A DNA stretch of 64,000 nt from Colocasia esculenta. Lineage: Eukaryota > Streptophyta > Magnoliopsida > Alismatales > Araceae. This document shows positions 23,132-34,765 of the stretch, piece after piece (positions within the stretch are counted from its first letter, which is position 1; each line of letters begins with the position of its first letter). Both the position numbers and the translations under genes were made by a program. The DNA lies in NCBI GenBank assembly GCA_014218235.1, contig CM024758.1, forward strand, positions 71,434,206 to 71,498,205, in the 5' to 3' direction. The notes beneath the pieces are model-generated. The model saw nothing but the letters and a program-made list of their open reading frames with translations. It did not search any database and was not told where the DNA came from.

Positions 23132-24600
23132 TTGATTCGTTATGGCTTTGTAGCATATCTTGCTTCTGTTTGTTCCTTGGAGCCTAGCGGGTCGTCAATT
23201 TTTGATGTGCCTGTTGTTTGTGAGTTCTCTGATGTTTTCTCGGAGGATCTACCTGGGTTGTTGCTAGAGTGGGAGGTAGAGTTCTCCATCGAGCTTTTTC
23301 CGGGTACGATGCCTCTTTCTAAGGCACCTTATCGGATGGCTCCAGCAGAGTTGCGTGAGTTGAAGCGCCAGTTGCAATAGTTGCTTGAGATGGGCTTGAT
23401 CCGTCTGATTCGTTCGTCGTAGGGAGCACCAGTGCTGTTCGTAAAAAAGAAAGATGGCATCTTGAGGTTGTGCATTGATTATAGGCAGCTGAACCAGGTA
23501 ACAGTGAAGAACAAGTATCCGTTGCCGAGGATCGATAACTTGTTTGACCAGTTGCAGTCAGCCAAGGTGTTCTCGAAGATTGACTTGAGGTCAGGCTACT
23601 ACCAGTTGAGGATCAGAGAGTCTAACATTGGCATGACGGCTTTCTGTTCCAGGTACGGTCACTTTGAGTTTGTCATGATGTTGTTTGGGCTGACGAACAC
23701 ACCTGCAACATTCATGGATTTGATGCATAGGGTGTTCAGTGAGTACCTAGGCCGGTTCGTGGTCATCTTTGTGGATGACATCTTGGTCTGCTCGTCTTTT
23801 GAGGAGGAGCACGAGGAGCATCTGAGGATCGTGCTAAAGACCTTGCGGAGTCACCAACTGTACGCCAAGTTCGACAAGTGCAAATTTTAGATGAGGGAGG
23901 TGCACTTTCTCGGGCACGTGATCTCCAGTTCTGGTACCCTGCCAAGGTGGAGGCAGTGTTGTCGTGGGAGCAGCCCACATCAGTGTCGTAGGTTTGCAAC
24001 TTTCTGGGCTTGGCATGTTACTATCGGAGGTTCATCCAGGATTTTTCCAGGAATGCAGAGCCGTTGACTAGGTTAACGAGACTGGACGCCAGGTTTGTTT
24101 GGTCCGAGGACTGCGAGCGGAGTTTCCAGGAGCTGAAGATGAGGTTGACTTCAGCGCCCGTGTTGGTCTTGCCGTCAGGTAACAGAGGCTTTTTGGTCTA
24201 CACCGACACGTCAAGATCAGGTTTGGGTACTGTGCTGATGCTGCATGGTAGGGTTGTTGCCTATGCTTCTCAGCAGCTTAATAAGCATGAGGAGAACTAC
24301 CCTACCCACGACTTAGAGTTGGCAGCAGTGGTGTTCGTTCTGAAGTTGTGGAGGCACTATTTGTATGGCGAGGCATTCGAGATCTTCACCAACCATCAGA
24401 GTTTGTAGTACATTTTCTTTCAGAAGGATTTGAACTTGAGGCAGCGCAGATGGATTGAGTACTTGAAGGACTACGACCTTACCCTCTCCTATAACCCAGG
24501 AAGAGCCAACGTCATGGCAGACACTTTGAGCAGGCATGTTCACCTGAGTTCGTTGATGGTTAGAGAGTGGAGGTTGTTTGAGGATCTGTCCCAAGGAGTT
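23132..24600 (+). pseudogene. RE-B reverse transcriptase and RNase H
   Basis: Polymerase blocks are in order: LCIDYRQLN, FSKIDLRSGYYQLRI (motif A Asp present), FGLTNTPATF, FVDDILVCS (catalytic Asp pair). RNase H follows (VYTDTSRSGLG, HDLELAAVVF, MADTLSRH). TAG codons occur at 23378, 23420, 23888 and 24406. A frame loss lies near 23935 between polymerase and connection domains, and FTNHQSL has Asn where family members have Asp. Domain order and a likely CAG or TGG origin for each stop point to decay of a once complete gene. Confidence 0.92.
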
Positions 24601-24672
24601 TTCTACCCTTTGAGGCGCAGAGACCGTGCAATAATGACCAATTTTTTAGTTTCTCCGTTAGTATACCGTTAG

Positions 24673-26064
24673 GTGTTTGAGGCACACCAGGCATACTCAG
24701 AGTTGACAGATATTTTGCAGATGCCAGATGTTGAGCTGGACGAGGATAGTGAGGTCAGATTCAGAGGCAGATTGTATGTTCCCAGTGATGCGCTCCAGGC
24801 GCTGTTGTCAGAGGCACACAAGTTGAGGTATGTTGTTCATTCTGGTACCACCAAGATGTACCATAACCTGAGGAGGTTCTTCTGGTGGCCAGAGATGAAA
24901 AGGGGCATGGCAGAGTTTGTTGCTCAGTGCCTTACTTGTCAGCAGGTGAAGGCTGAGCATCAGTGTCCTGGTGGTGAGCTGCAGTTGTTACCCATTCCCG
25001 AGTGGAAGTGGGACGACATCACCATGGACTTTGTGGTTGCTTTGCCCCATACTCTGCAGAGGCATGATGGCATCTTGGTGATCATGGATTGATTGACCAA
25101 GTCAGCACACTTTCTTCCAGTCAGGATGTCTTGGTCAGTGGATAGGTTAGCCAGGTTGTACATGGACCGAGTTGTTCCATTGCACGAAACCCTTGTTTCG
25201 ATCATCTCTGATAGAGATCCGAGGTTCACATAAGGGTTTTGGCATAGTCTGCAGAGAGCTCTTGGTACAGAGTTGAGGTTTAGTACAGCGTATCACCCAC
25301 AATCAGATAGGCAGTCAGAGAGGACCATTCAGACTTTAGAGGATATGCTGAGAGCATTCTGTTTGGACTGGAGTGGCCCTGGGAGTCACACCTTCCGATG
25401 GTAGAGTTCGCCTACAACAACAGTTATCACTCAAGAGTCGGAATGGCACCATACGAGGCTTTGTATGGTCGCCCATGCAGGACACCACTTCACTGATTCG
25501 AGGTCAGAGAGAGACATCTTTTGGGACCAGAGATGGTGCAGTAGTGTGTAGTTACAGTCAGACTTGTCAGGCAGAGGCTTCAGACACCGCAGAATAGGCA
25601 GAAGAGCTATGCAGATATCCACAGGAGGCCGTTACAGTTCAGCATAGGTGACCTTGTGTTCTTGCGGGTTTCACCGACCAAGGGTGTTATGAGATTTGGC
25701 AGGAAGGGAAAGGTCAGTCCCCAGTTCATTGGGCCTTTCCCTATCACCGAGAGGATCGGCGAGGTGGCTTATAGGTTGAGTCTTCCGGCAGAGTTGGCAG
25801 GTGTGCACAATATCTTCCACGTGTCACAGCTCAGGGGGTACGTCGCAGATCTGTCACACATGTTGGACTACTCGCAGCGAGAGGTAGTGCTAGACTTGTC
25901 AGTTCCTGAGTACCCAGTCAGAGTTGTAGACCTCAGAGTGCAGCAGTTGCGCAGGAAGCAGATTCCGCTGGTCAAGGTTGTTTGGGAGAACTGCGTGGGT
26001 GGCGAGGCCACTTGGGAGTGCGAGGATGAGATGCGAGAGCAGTTCCCGTATTTGTTTGATTGAC
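24673..26064 (+). pseudogene. RE-B integrase with chromodomain-like C-terminus
   Basis: A zinc-binding region (CLTCQQVKAEH) and catalytic core (MDFVVALPH; FSTAYHPQSD; VEFAYNNSYH) lie in pieces separated by TGA 25090, TAA 25231, a frameshift near 25370, and further stops around 25495-25545. The last 135 codons are open (25656-26063) and end with a VKVVWENCVGGEATWECEDE segment, the chromodomain-type tail that gives chromoviruses their name and is thought to guide insertion to heterochromatin. Confidence 0.9.
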
Positions 26065-26138
26065 TGGTACGTTGTTTTCCTTTTTGCGTTGCTTCCTATT
26101 GAAACTAAGTTTCTTTTAATTTCGAGGATGAAATTTCT

Positions 26139-26152
26139 TAAGGTGGGTGGGA
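26139..26152 (+). other. RE-B polypurine tract
   Basis: AAGGTGGGTGGGA lies directly before the 3' LTR start and would prime plus-strand DNA synthesis. Confidence 0.8.
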
Positions 26153-28445
26153 TGTAAGACTCGGCCCCCTGGGCCATTGGCCGCGTCCTCAGGGTTGCGA
26201 CAGGGTTGTGCGGTGACACACTTGGCCGACGCGACTTGGTCGCGACGGGGGTGGGCATCACGTTCTTGTCCCGGTGTCTGGAGGCATTGTGACTGCTTTT
26301 TTGACAGACATGACTGCTGTCCTGTCCATCAGAACGGTCGTGTCGGGTGGCAAGTATGTACAGCATTGACTCGACCTGTCAGGCCGTCGCGTTCGGGTTT
26401 CCCGGTCTTCGAGGTTTGACCACCTTTTGGGGTCGCACCGGGGTGGCCATCGTGACATGTTGTGATGCCTAGCGGCGTCACGACATGATTGTTATCGCGT
26501 TGGGCCGACCTGTCGCGTCTTGGGAGCCGTCGGTTTAAAACCGAGGTTGCGCCCCATTCTCCCTCTCTCACCCTTTCTCTCCTTCTTCTTCCCTCTTCTT
26601 CCCCTCTCGAGCCCCCTTGCAATTTCTTGACGGTTCTTCGTGCTCGTGGTGCTCTTGCTGAGGTGGTGTCGTCCCATTTGTGCAGGAGACATGTTCATGG
26701 TGCTTGGAGCGAGGAGGAGGTGGTCATTCCTACGCGAAGGCCCCAACGGGTCGGGTCTACTTGTGGAGGTAGGGACCCTTGATCCTCTCGCCCTAGCATG
26801 CTCCCCTCCCCCCCTTGAGATGGTGTTTTCCTCATGGTTTGGGGCATCGGAGTGTGAGGAATCCATGCTCATAGTTGAGTGAGGTTTCCATCGAGCATAG
26901 ATTCTTGTAAATCCATGTTTGGGGGTTTGGAGTGTAGTTTGCATGATTTAATGGCTTTCCTACATGTTCCCCATGCTCCCCTCCCCTGTGGTGTGTTGTA
27001 TTGTGTTTGTGGGGTGGTCTCCGGGAGGGCTGCTCCGGAACCCCCGTCGGCTGAAGACGCGACCTATCGAGAGGTCGCGATGATGTCACGACTGGCATGG
27101 CTGCCGCGACATCATCGCGACACTCTTGGGCATCGCGACAAGGTCGCGACGGCTTGGGCCGCCACGACAGTGTCGCGATAGGGTAGGGCGTTGTGACAAG
27201 GTCGCGACGGCCCGATGCGTCGCGACTACAACAGAGACAGGTTGAGGTCTTACGAAGTTCCGTGTTTTTGTGGAGTCTTCTACGTTTCCACTTCTTACTA
27301 TAGCCATGGCACCAGTGCTAGTTTCCTAGTACGATCCTACACTAGTCGTTCACCCGGTGCTCGGCACTTGAGGGCTTGTCCCATGAGAGAGGTTGTTACC
27401 GTTGCCTGGGACCCCCGTCCCCGCACGCCTGTTGAGGGAGTACTCCAGGAGGCGAGCGTGCTCGAGTCACAGACTCTGAAGCGGAGCAGAAAACGGTGGT
27501 TAGGACAGCGACATTGAGTCATTTGTAGAGCTCTCATGATTGGTCTGGGTTGTCGAGCTCGTTTGGAGTCCTTCCTGACGCAGGCCAGTTAGTCCTTCTT
27601 CTCACTGCCTCATTCTTTGTGGCCCCGGAACCACCTAGAGAGGCCATGCGTGGGACCGTAGTCTGGCCAGACTATGGCAGTTACTGTTGTGTACTTTGTG
27701 TCCTACCTCACTTTGACGAGACGTGGAGGTTTGGACCTGGGTCGAGGATAAGACATCAGTGGACGCACCTGACCGGTTGACTAGTGGTCGTGCTTTCCAT
27801 AGCTAGTGTTTCTTGTCCAGTCGGGGTTTTCCCCTGTCTGTGTTGCTAGCCGTGTGGTAGTCACGACGAGCAGTCATACGGAGTTTCCGACCGTGCTGTA
27901 CTTGCATACCGTTGCTAGTAGTAGCTTGCTTCCACACTTCCGTTTGTAGGTAGAAGATAAACTGATGTTATTTAATTAAGTAAATAGTTTTGACTATCTG
28001 TTAGAGCCAGTAGGAGATTGGTAGTCCCTATTGAGTTTTTGTTGTGAATCTCATCCCTTTCTTCCCCAGGTGAGACTTCTCAGCAACGGCAGGGTGCGCG
28101 CGCCAGGCGGAGGAGATGGGGAGGTAGTCGTGGTCCCCGTAGCTAGCAGTGGTTTCCCCCCTCTCAGTGTACGCCACCCTCAGGGTATGCCCCTATGGGA
28201 CTTGTTATCCCCTGCCTTTACTTGTACTAGTTATGTGTGTTGGGACTGTACTTAGAGCGGTACACAGCGGTCTCGCTCTTCTTTCTATTTCTGTGTGTGC
28301 GCTTCTAGTTTAGTAGTTGATGTTTACTTCTGTTACATATCCTATTAGCTTTATATTATAGCCCTTCCGGGTCTCCGAATCCGTGGACGGCGACTGCGAA
28401 AATTGGGTCCTCGGCGTGGGCTGAGGATCGGGTTCTCACGTTACA
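26153..28445 (+). repeat. RE-B 3' LTR
   Basis: Begins TGTAAGACT and ends ACGTTACA; 2293 bp against 2316 bp for the 5' copy. The TTTAAAACCG box and pyrimidine tract are conserved at about 26534-26610. Confidence 0.92.
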
Positions 28446-29474
28446 CACTAGGGAGGTCAGAAGCGCCAAGGTAGGCTACAGGCGCTACAAGAACCAACCA
28501 CATCAGAGGAAGGTGGTGTAGTTGAAGGTACACTTACTGTTCTATCCCGTTCTGCATTCGTTCTATTTGATACGGGAGCTCTTCTTTCCTTTATATCACA
28601 AACATTTGCTGATACTCTACTTGTAAAGCCCATTACCATGAAACCTGGACTAGTTGTGTCAACCCCTATTGGTCCTGGCACCAAACATAGAAATCACTTT
28701 CCATCTAGCGAAGTGTTAATTGGAACTCAAAATTTACCTGCAAATTTAATATGCATGTAGATGGATGGTTATGATGTGATACTAGGAGTGGACTGGTTGT
28801 CCGAACATGGGGCTTATGTCAACTATAGGAAAGGCATGGTAACATTTAGTTCTCACCCAAAGCTAGTGTTTGCGAGAGATAGAAATCGCAGGAGACTGTC
28901 CCTCATCTCATCTCTACAATACAAGCCAAAAGAATGATGAGGAAAGGTTGTGTAGCCTTTCTAGCTGCTGTTGTCATCAAGAAGGAGGAAATCAAGATCG
29001 AGAACATCCCTATTGTCAGTAAATATGTTGATGTATTCCATGAAGACTTGCCATGTATTCCTCCTGTGCGAGAGGTCGACTTTACCATTGAGTTGATCCC
29101 TGGAGCAGTACCAGTATCTAGGGCAGCTTATAGAATGTCCCCCGTAGAACTGAAGGAACTAAAAGAACACTGATGGAACTTCTAGAGAAAGGGTTTATCC
29201 GACCAAGCACATCACCATGGGGTGCGCCTATTCTTTTTGTTAAAAAGAAGGATGGGTCGATGAGATTATGCATAGATTACAAACAACTGAATTAGTTAAC
29301 AATAAAGAACAAATATCCCTTTCCAAGGCTTGATGAATTATTCGATCAACTGTCTAGGGCTCAATACTTCTCCAAGATATATCTCAGATCCAGTTATCAT
29401 CAGTTGAGGATTAAAAGAGAAGATATACACAAGACAGCCTTCAGAAGCAGGTACGGGCATTATGAATTTATTGT
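28446..29474 (+). pseudogene. RE-A gypsy protease and reverse-transcriptase N-half
   Basis: This continues the gag fragment at 18550. The protease has VLFDTGALLSFIS and later DVILGVDWLSEHGA, with TAG at 28758. A five-base tandem duplication (TACAA twice, near 28919) shifts frame before KGCVAFLAAVV, and one base is lost near 29170. Polymerase blocks FVKKKDGSMRLCIDY and FSKIYLRSSYHQLRI follow; motif A has Tyr where the catalytic Asp belongs, and TAG interrupts after QLN-like residues near 29293. The frame is cut at 29474 by LTR X, and the rest of RE-A must lie beyond the window. Confidence 0.88.
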
Positions 29475-30330
29475 TGTAACGACCCTCTTTATACCGATAT
29501 GATTATACCAATCCACATCGATACAAAGGGCGCTGTCACAGTGGGACATTTACCCAACACAACACAGTAGGTCAAGATGTACATAATAACAAAAGGAAGT
29601 ACAACGGAAATAGAAGACAATCTTATTCCATCATCATTCACACATTTCACAGTCTATATAGTAGCAATGAAAATAACTCAATGTCCACAATTATACAAGT
29701 CCATAACATAATGTCATTGTTCACATACTAAGGAAAGAAAGTGTAGTCTAAGCAGTGATTCTCCACAAGTGCAGCTACTCCTCTCACTCGAAGTCGCTCA
29801 TCACTAAGTCCTCCTCCAGCACGGGGACACCTATCTCACCTGTATGTTAAAGTAAGTATGAGTCTTCCAAAAGACTTAGCAAGCAACTCATTGGCACATC
29901 CTTACACACATCACATACATGCTATTCTTTTAAAATAAGAGAAGTATGGCACATTATTCAAGTCAATTAAGCAAAATACACATGAATAACCTATAACATG
30001 CCTTCTACACATGGCATTTAAGTTGATTCATGGTTTCAATTTCCATTCATATCATTTCACATTTCTAAACAAGTAGATCATGGAATTAATCACATAGTTA
30101 TTAACACACCTAGCATGATGTCTAACATTTTTCACATGCTTTATATCACATAATCACATCTTTTACTTGCTATTTTAACATAAATAAAACACATTCACAT
30201 GGTTTCACATCTTTTCACATGGTATCAAATTAACATATCACTATCACTTGATCACATTGCACATTTACACACTTTTACACATTAATTGCCGTGACACATA
30301 GTCTGAACCACCATAAAGAAGGACACACAT
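29475..30330 (-). repeat. LTR X, first part (gypsy family related to Y)
   Basis: It starts TGTAACGACCC inside RE-A's reverse transcriptase and is clearly similar to, but diverged from, the first ~860 bp of LTR Y. It is interrupted at CACAT (30326-30330) by element Y and resumes at 62996. Orientation is taken from Y. Whether X is a solo LTR or part of a full element cannot be seen. Confidence 0.82.
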
Positions 30331-30994
30331 TGTAACGACCCTCCTTATACCGGTACCATTAAACCAATCCACGTCGGTACAAAGGGTGCCGTCACAGTGG
30401 GACATTTACCCAACGCTATACAATAGGTTGAAATGTACATGAATAACAAAAGAGTACAATGGAAAATAAACATTCTAGTCTTGTTCCATCATCATCAGAT
30501 AATTCCACAGTCTATATAGTCAAAAGTAAATAACAATGTCCACATTATTACATATCCAAATGAAATACATCGCCCCATCACATTGATTACATACTATGAA
30601 AAAGGAAGAAAATATAGCAATCTCCACAGGTAGAGCTACTCCTCGTACTCAGAGTCACTCCTCACTATGTCCTCCTCAAGTACGGGGACACCTGTCTCAA
30701 CTGTACGTCAAACCAAGTATGAGTCTTCTAAAAAGACCCAACAAGCAACCTAAGGTACATTCTTACACATATGACATACACATGCTATCTTTTAAACAAT
30801 AAGGAAAATACATGGTTCATGCTTCATTTCAATTTAACAAATGTACATAAACAACCTACACAAGCTTTCTATACATGACAATTTACTTGATTCATGTTGC
30901 AAATCACAATTCATATTAATTATATCCTTAGAATAGGCAAATATCCATGAATGATCTACAGCATACTTTCTCCACATAATATATAACATGATTC
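30331..30994 (-). repeat. Element Y 3' LTR, low-coordinate part
   Basis: Close match to 60083-60750. Ends at GATTC (30990-30994), the target site of copia A. Confidence 0.92.
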
Positions 30995-32173
30995 TGAAAT
31001 TTTGCGGAAAAACTGCTATAGGAAATATAGAAAGGGGGGTTGAATAGATTTCTCCAAATTTTATGATTCACTTCGATTAGGATCTTAGAGAAAATGAATT
31101 TAGTATGAAATCTAAAGATCAATGTCACTTCTAAACAAATAAGACCAGTTAAATGGTGAAAAGCTAACGAGCCTATCAAGCGTCTAACGCAAGAGACAAG
31201 CAAACCACAATAACAAAGAGATTAGGGTGGTTCGGATTACACAACAGTGTATCCTACATCAACCATCCACACACACACACAAATGTGGCTTATCTTGCCA
31301 GTTCAAAAGATCACAAGGATCACACACACACTCTGAGATACAGAAATCTCAGATCCAATCACACACACACACGAAATTAGGCACAAGGATTGCACCAATT
31401 TCACAAAACACACATTATCAAATGAGTTTAAGAGTGAGGAACCAGATGGAACAATCAATAGCAGATGAAAGACTTCTGGTTCGAATGTCCCTGTTTGTGC
31501 TTGAGCAATGGGGGACCAGCTCTTCTGCTTCAGCTCCTGGATGAAGGCTCTGATGGCTCGAAATTCTCCTTCAGTTAGATTATCCAAGATGCTTGAAGCT
31601 TTTGTTCCTTTAGATCCTGAAGCAATTCTCCAGGATGAAGCTTTCTTCAGAGGTCGGCTGGAATAGTCTGGAGCATGAAGAGCACATGTTTGTCCCGGTG
31701 GATGCCCCTCTAAAAGCCAAGTGGCAAAGGAGTATTTATAGCCCCAAGGGTCCACAAAATATCTTGGGAATTGGGAGCATAGGAATTCCCGCCCAAAAAG
31801 CCCTTACCAAAATCCTCCACGTGTCTTGGTAATTTTAGATCTAGAGAATTATCCAAACTGTGTTGACACTGCACTGTTATGTGTCGACACACAAGTTCCT
31901 AGCTGAGAAACAAGTTCCTGGGACAATGTACTAGTGTCGACACACAACTGGACTGTGTCGACACCACTAGGTACTTGCTGAAATCCTGGTTCTGGGACAG
32001 TCAACTAGTGTCGACACCACAAGGCACTGTGTCGACACCACTGAGCATATATGACCTTTTCTTTGAACTATACATGAAGGAAACATTGTGAGATATAAAT
32101 TTAAGCATAATAAGCATGACTTCAGTATATTAATGAATCATATTTGAGTATTATCAAAATAAGAGATTGAACA
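30995..32173 (-). repeat. Copia A 3' LTR
   Basis: 1179 bp, TGAAATTTTGCGG... to ...GATTGAACA. It contains CA microsatellites, the TATAAATA box (minus, about 31734-31741), and five good plus one decayed GTGTCGACAC-type palindrome (31860-32040). It lacks a ~70-bp repeat unit present in the 5' LTR at 44213-44283. Confidence 0.92.
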
Positions 32174-32187
32174 ATCTCCCCCTTTTT
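32174..32187 (-). other. Copia A polypurine tract
   Basis: On the minus strand AAAAAGGGGGAGAT directly precedes the 3' LTR, the form usual in SIRE-type elements. Confidence 0.85.
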
Positions 32188-32509
32188 GATGATGGCAACT
32201 ATGATTCATTAAGTTAACTTGAATTTCTCACAAATATGATTTTTGAAAATCATCCATTCACAATTTCATAGCATATCATAAACATAACAATGACATTCAC
32301 AAATTTTCATCCCTTTGCAAGCAAAACATGTCATTCATTTGTCATTTCCAAAGAAAAGTCATACATACAAGCATCCAACAATACATCCATCAGCCGAAAT
32401 ATGTTAGCATTCATATCAAGATGTATCCCAAAAAGTTTAAAGTTTGTTTAACATCCCAGAATGATGTAAATCCTTCTCCCCCTTTGACATCATCAAAACA
32501 AAAGATATC

Positions 32510-34449
32510 ATGCAGAAGGAGGTGGAGGAGGAGGAGGAATAGGGAGCAAGATGGTCTCCATGGTCTTCATCCTTGCTTCCATAGCAGTCAAGCTTGTTCT
32601 CATTTGTGTTTGCATAGTGGAGAGTCTGGTGTGCAGAAGATCTTCCATTCGTTGATGATTTTCATACATATTTTCTTGAAAGACACCAAGACTGTGAGTT
32701 GTATGTTGAGATGAGGAGGATGAGCTGGGAACTATTCCATGTTGCATGAAATTGCTAAAATCAGCCTTGAGATCTACCATTTCTTGATCAATGTGAGCAA
32801 TCAAAGTCATATTGCCGTCCATATCATCAACCAATGAGCAAAGGACAATCAATTTTTGGACACTTGAGTTATAGCTTCTTCACTATTGAACAGTCCCTTT
32901 TGAGTGTTAAGCAAAATTCCTTCCAGAACTGTTTGAGTCTTGAGCTGAAGTTCTTAAGTTGGGTACAAGCATCACCCAAAGTGCCAATTAGCCCGTTGAA
33001 TCTTCTAGTTGCATGCTCAGCTGCTTCATGTTGTCTCACAAACTGACCATTCATAGAATTTTCCAATCTCTGAATCCGGAGTTCAAATCTGTTAGACATT
33101 TTGTTATGGAGGAATTAGAGTTTCAAACTGAGTTTGTAGAAATGTATATAGCTGAGGTGGAATGGAAGGTCCACTATCTGAAGTGGAGACTGAACTGTGA
33201 TGATGGGTGAGAAAGGTTGAATGGACAGGTATATTTGATGGAGGTGGAGATGCATGAGGAGAAGGCATAGCTTGGGGCTCAAAAGGAATTTCAACCTCAT
33301 TATGTGGCTGGTTCACTAGATCAATTTGAGGTGCTGCATCTTCTGGAGCATCTTCTTCTTGCACTTGTTCAACATGTGGTTCAGGCTCTATAACTGGCCC
33401 TCTTAACACTTGATCTCCCTCAACTCTGAACCTCATGAACTTTTGCAAGTGATGCAAACAATATATATTATTTTGAGGGATTTTCTGAACTTTTTCATTC
33501 ACAAATGAAATTCCAAAATGCTTGAATACAGTTGTAAGGTGTGGAGCATAGGGTAAGGATCTATGAAGATCTTTCCTTATGGTTTTAGACATAATTTGAG
33601 TCATTATCAAAGTCAAATTGATTTTCACATTCTTCTTCATGCCATACATCACAAATCTCTAAATATCTGTCAATCTATTCCTGCCACCACCCTGTGGTGT
33701 GATAGTTGTGGTAAGAATGTGATGTACCAAATGGAGAACTGGAGGAAAGGTGTTGGTATTGAATCTTGTGACATGGGTTTGCCTTGAATCCATTGAATCA
33801 TGAGGAAGACCAGTGAGCAAAGTGTAGGCTTCATGAAGATTGAATTCAAATCACTCCAATCCTCACCATCATTTGGAAAGTGAAAAAGCTTAGAAGCTAA
33901 ATCATGAGTGAAAAGGATAGATACACCCTTGACTTCAGACCTGAAACCTTTGGATCATCCACCATGTTCAAATAGAATTCTTGAACTAAACGTGGAGAAA
34001 AAATTCTAAATTCTGAGATAAACTTCAGCCACCCTTGAAACTGGAAGAAGGGTATAAGCTCTGGAAAAACATTTGCAAGAGCTTCATCATCTAAGCCACA
34101 GCCCTAGGCTTGAGAATAGAACGACCTTCAGTTGGAAATTGAGATGGGGTGACTACTTGTGCCTCAGATGAGTCTGAAGACTCTGAGGATGAGTCTTCTT
34201 CAGAAGAATCACTGGAATCCGGTAGAAGCTTCCTTCTAGGGTGACGAGAGGGCATAGGAGACTTGCCTTTGCTTAGAGAAGATGCCCTTCCTCTCTTGAT
34301 GGGGTTCCTGAAGGAGTGACCTCACCCTTTCTCTTTGACGGATCATGGCGAAATTTGCTTCTCCTCTCCGGTTGAGGCTCTTCAATGGCGACACCTTTTG
34401 TAGCCGCCCTGGTCTTTACCCCTCTCCTTGGAGTCTGCTTGGGAGCCAT
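32510..34449 (-). pseudogene. Copia A envelope-like ORF, broken
   Basis: On the minus strand an ATG at 34449 opens a basic N-terminus (MAPKQTPRRGVKTRAATKG). Pieces in several frames follow: about 33960-33780 (LFHFPNDGEDWSDLNSIF), 33652-33104 (Pro/Glu-rich, HASPPPSNIPVHS), 33099-32869 (coiled coil, FELRIQRLENSMNGQF) and 32852-32508 (MEARMKTMETIL, ending in a proline run). Many stops and frame changes break it. Position after pol and before the 3' LTR is where SIRE/Maximus elements have an envelope-like ORF of unknown function. I see no convincing signal peptide, so an actual envelope role is not supported. Confidence 0.65.
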
Positions 34450-34575
34450 GATGAAGGGAAGGATGTGAAGCAAAGAAGGATGGAAGGTTGGAGAAGAAGA
34501 AACGGAAAGTAGGGGATCGGTTCTTGGGAGTTTGAAGGAGGAAAGAGTTCAAGTGGGGTGGAAAATCAAATCGTA

Positions 34576-34765
34576 GGGTCGACATGGGACCTAGGGCATA
34601 GAAAGGTGATTTAATCCCTTAAGATGAGGATAAAATGTACCTGCGGTCCAAATACCATAAACATGAGCCGTCGGTCAAGCCAGGTGTATCGACACATATG
34701 AAGAGTGTGTCGACATGACAGACACACTAGTGTCGACATACAAGAAAGGTGTGTCGACCTTACTT
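34576..34765 (-). promoter_or_regulatory. TCGACAC palindrome cluster upstream of the envelope-like ORF
   Basis: Five TGTCGACA-type or related sites (about 34577, 34686, 34707, 34733, 34752) lie 130-310 bp upstream of the ATG at 34449. The same palindromes crowd the LTR promoters of this element. A pyrimidine-rich leader (34460-34560, minus) follows, but no clear TATA box. A second internal promoter is inferred, not shown. Confidence 0.45.

Larger units (their letters stand above)
18812..28445 (+). mobile_element. RE-B: Ty3/gypsy chromovirus (Tekay-like), 9.6 kb, inactive
   Basis: Two ~2.3-kb LTRs flank a gag-protease-RT-RNase H-integrase order ending in a chromodomain-like tail. It lies inside RE-A; the flanking CACCA (18807-18811) and CACTA (28446-28450) differ by one base and are the probable 5-bp target duplication. 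It is clearly more GC-rich than its surroundings. The two LTRs differ at many sites, mostly C/T and G/A changes, so it is not recent. Confidence 0.93.
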
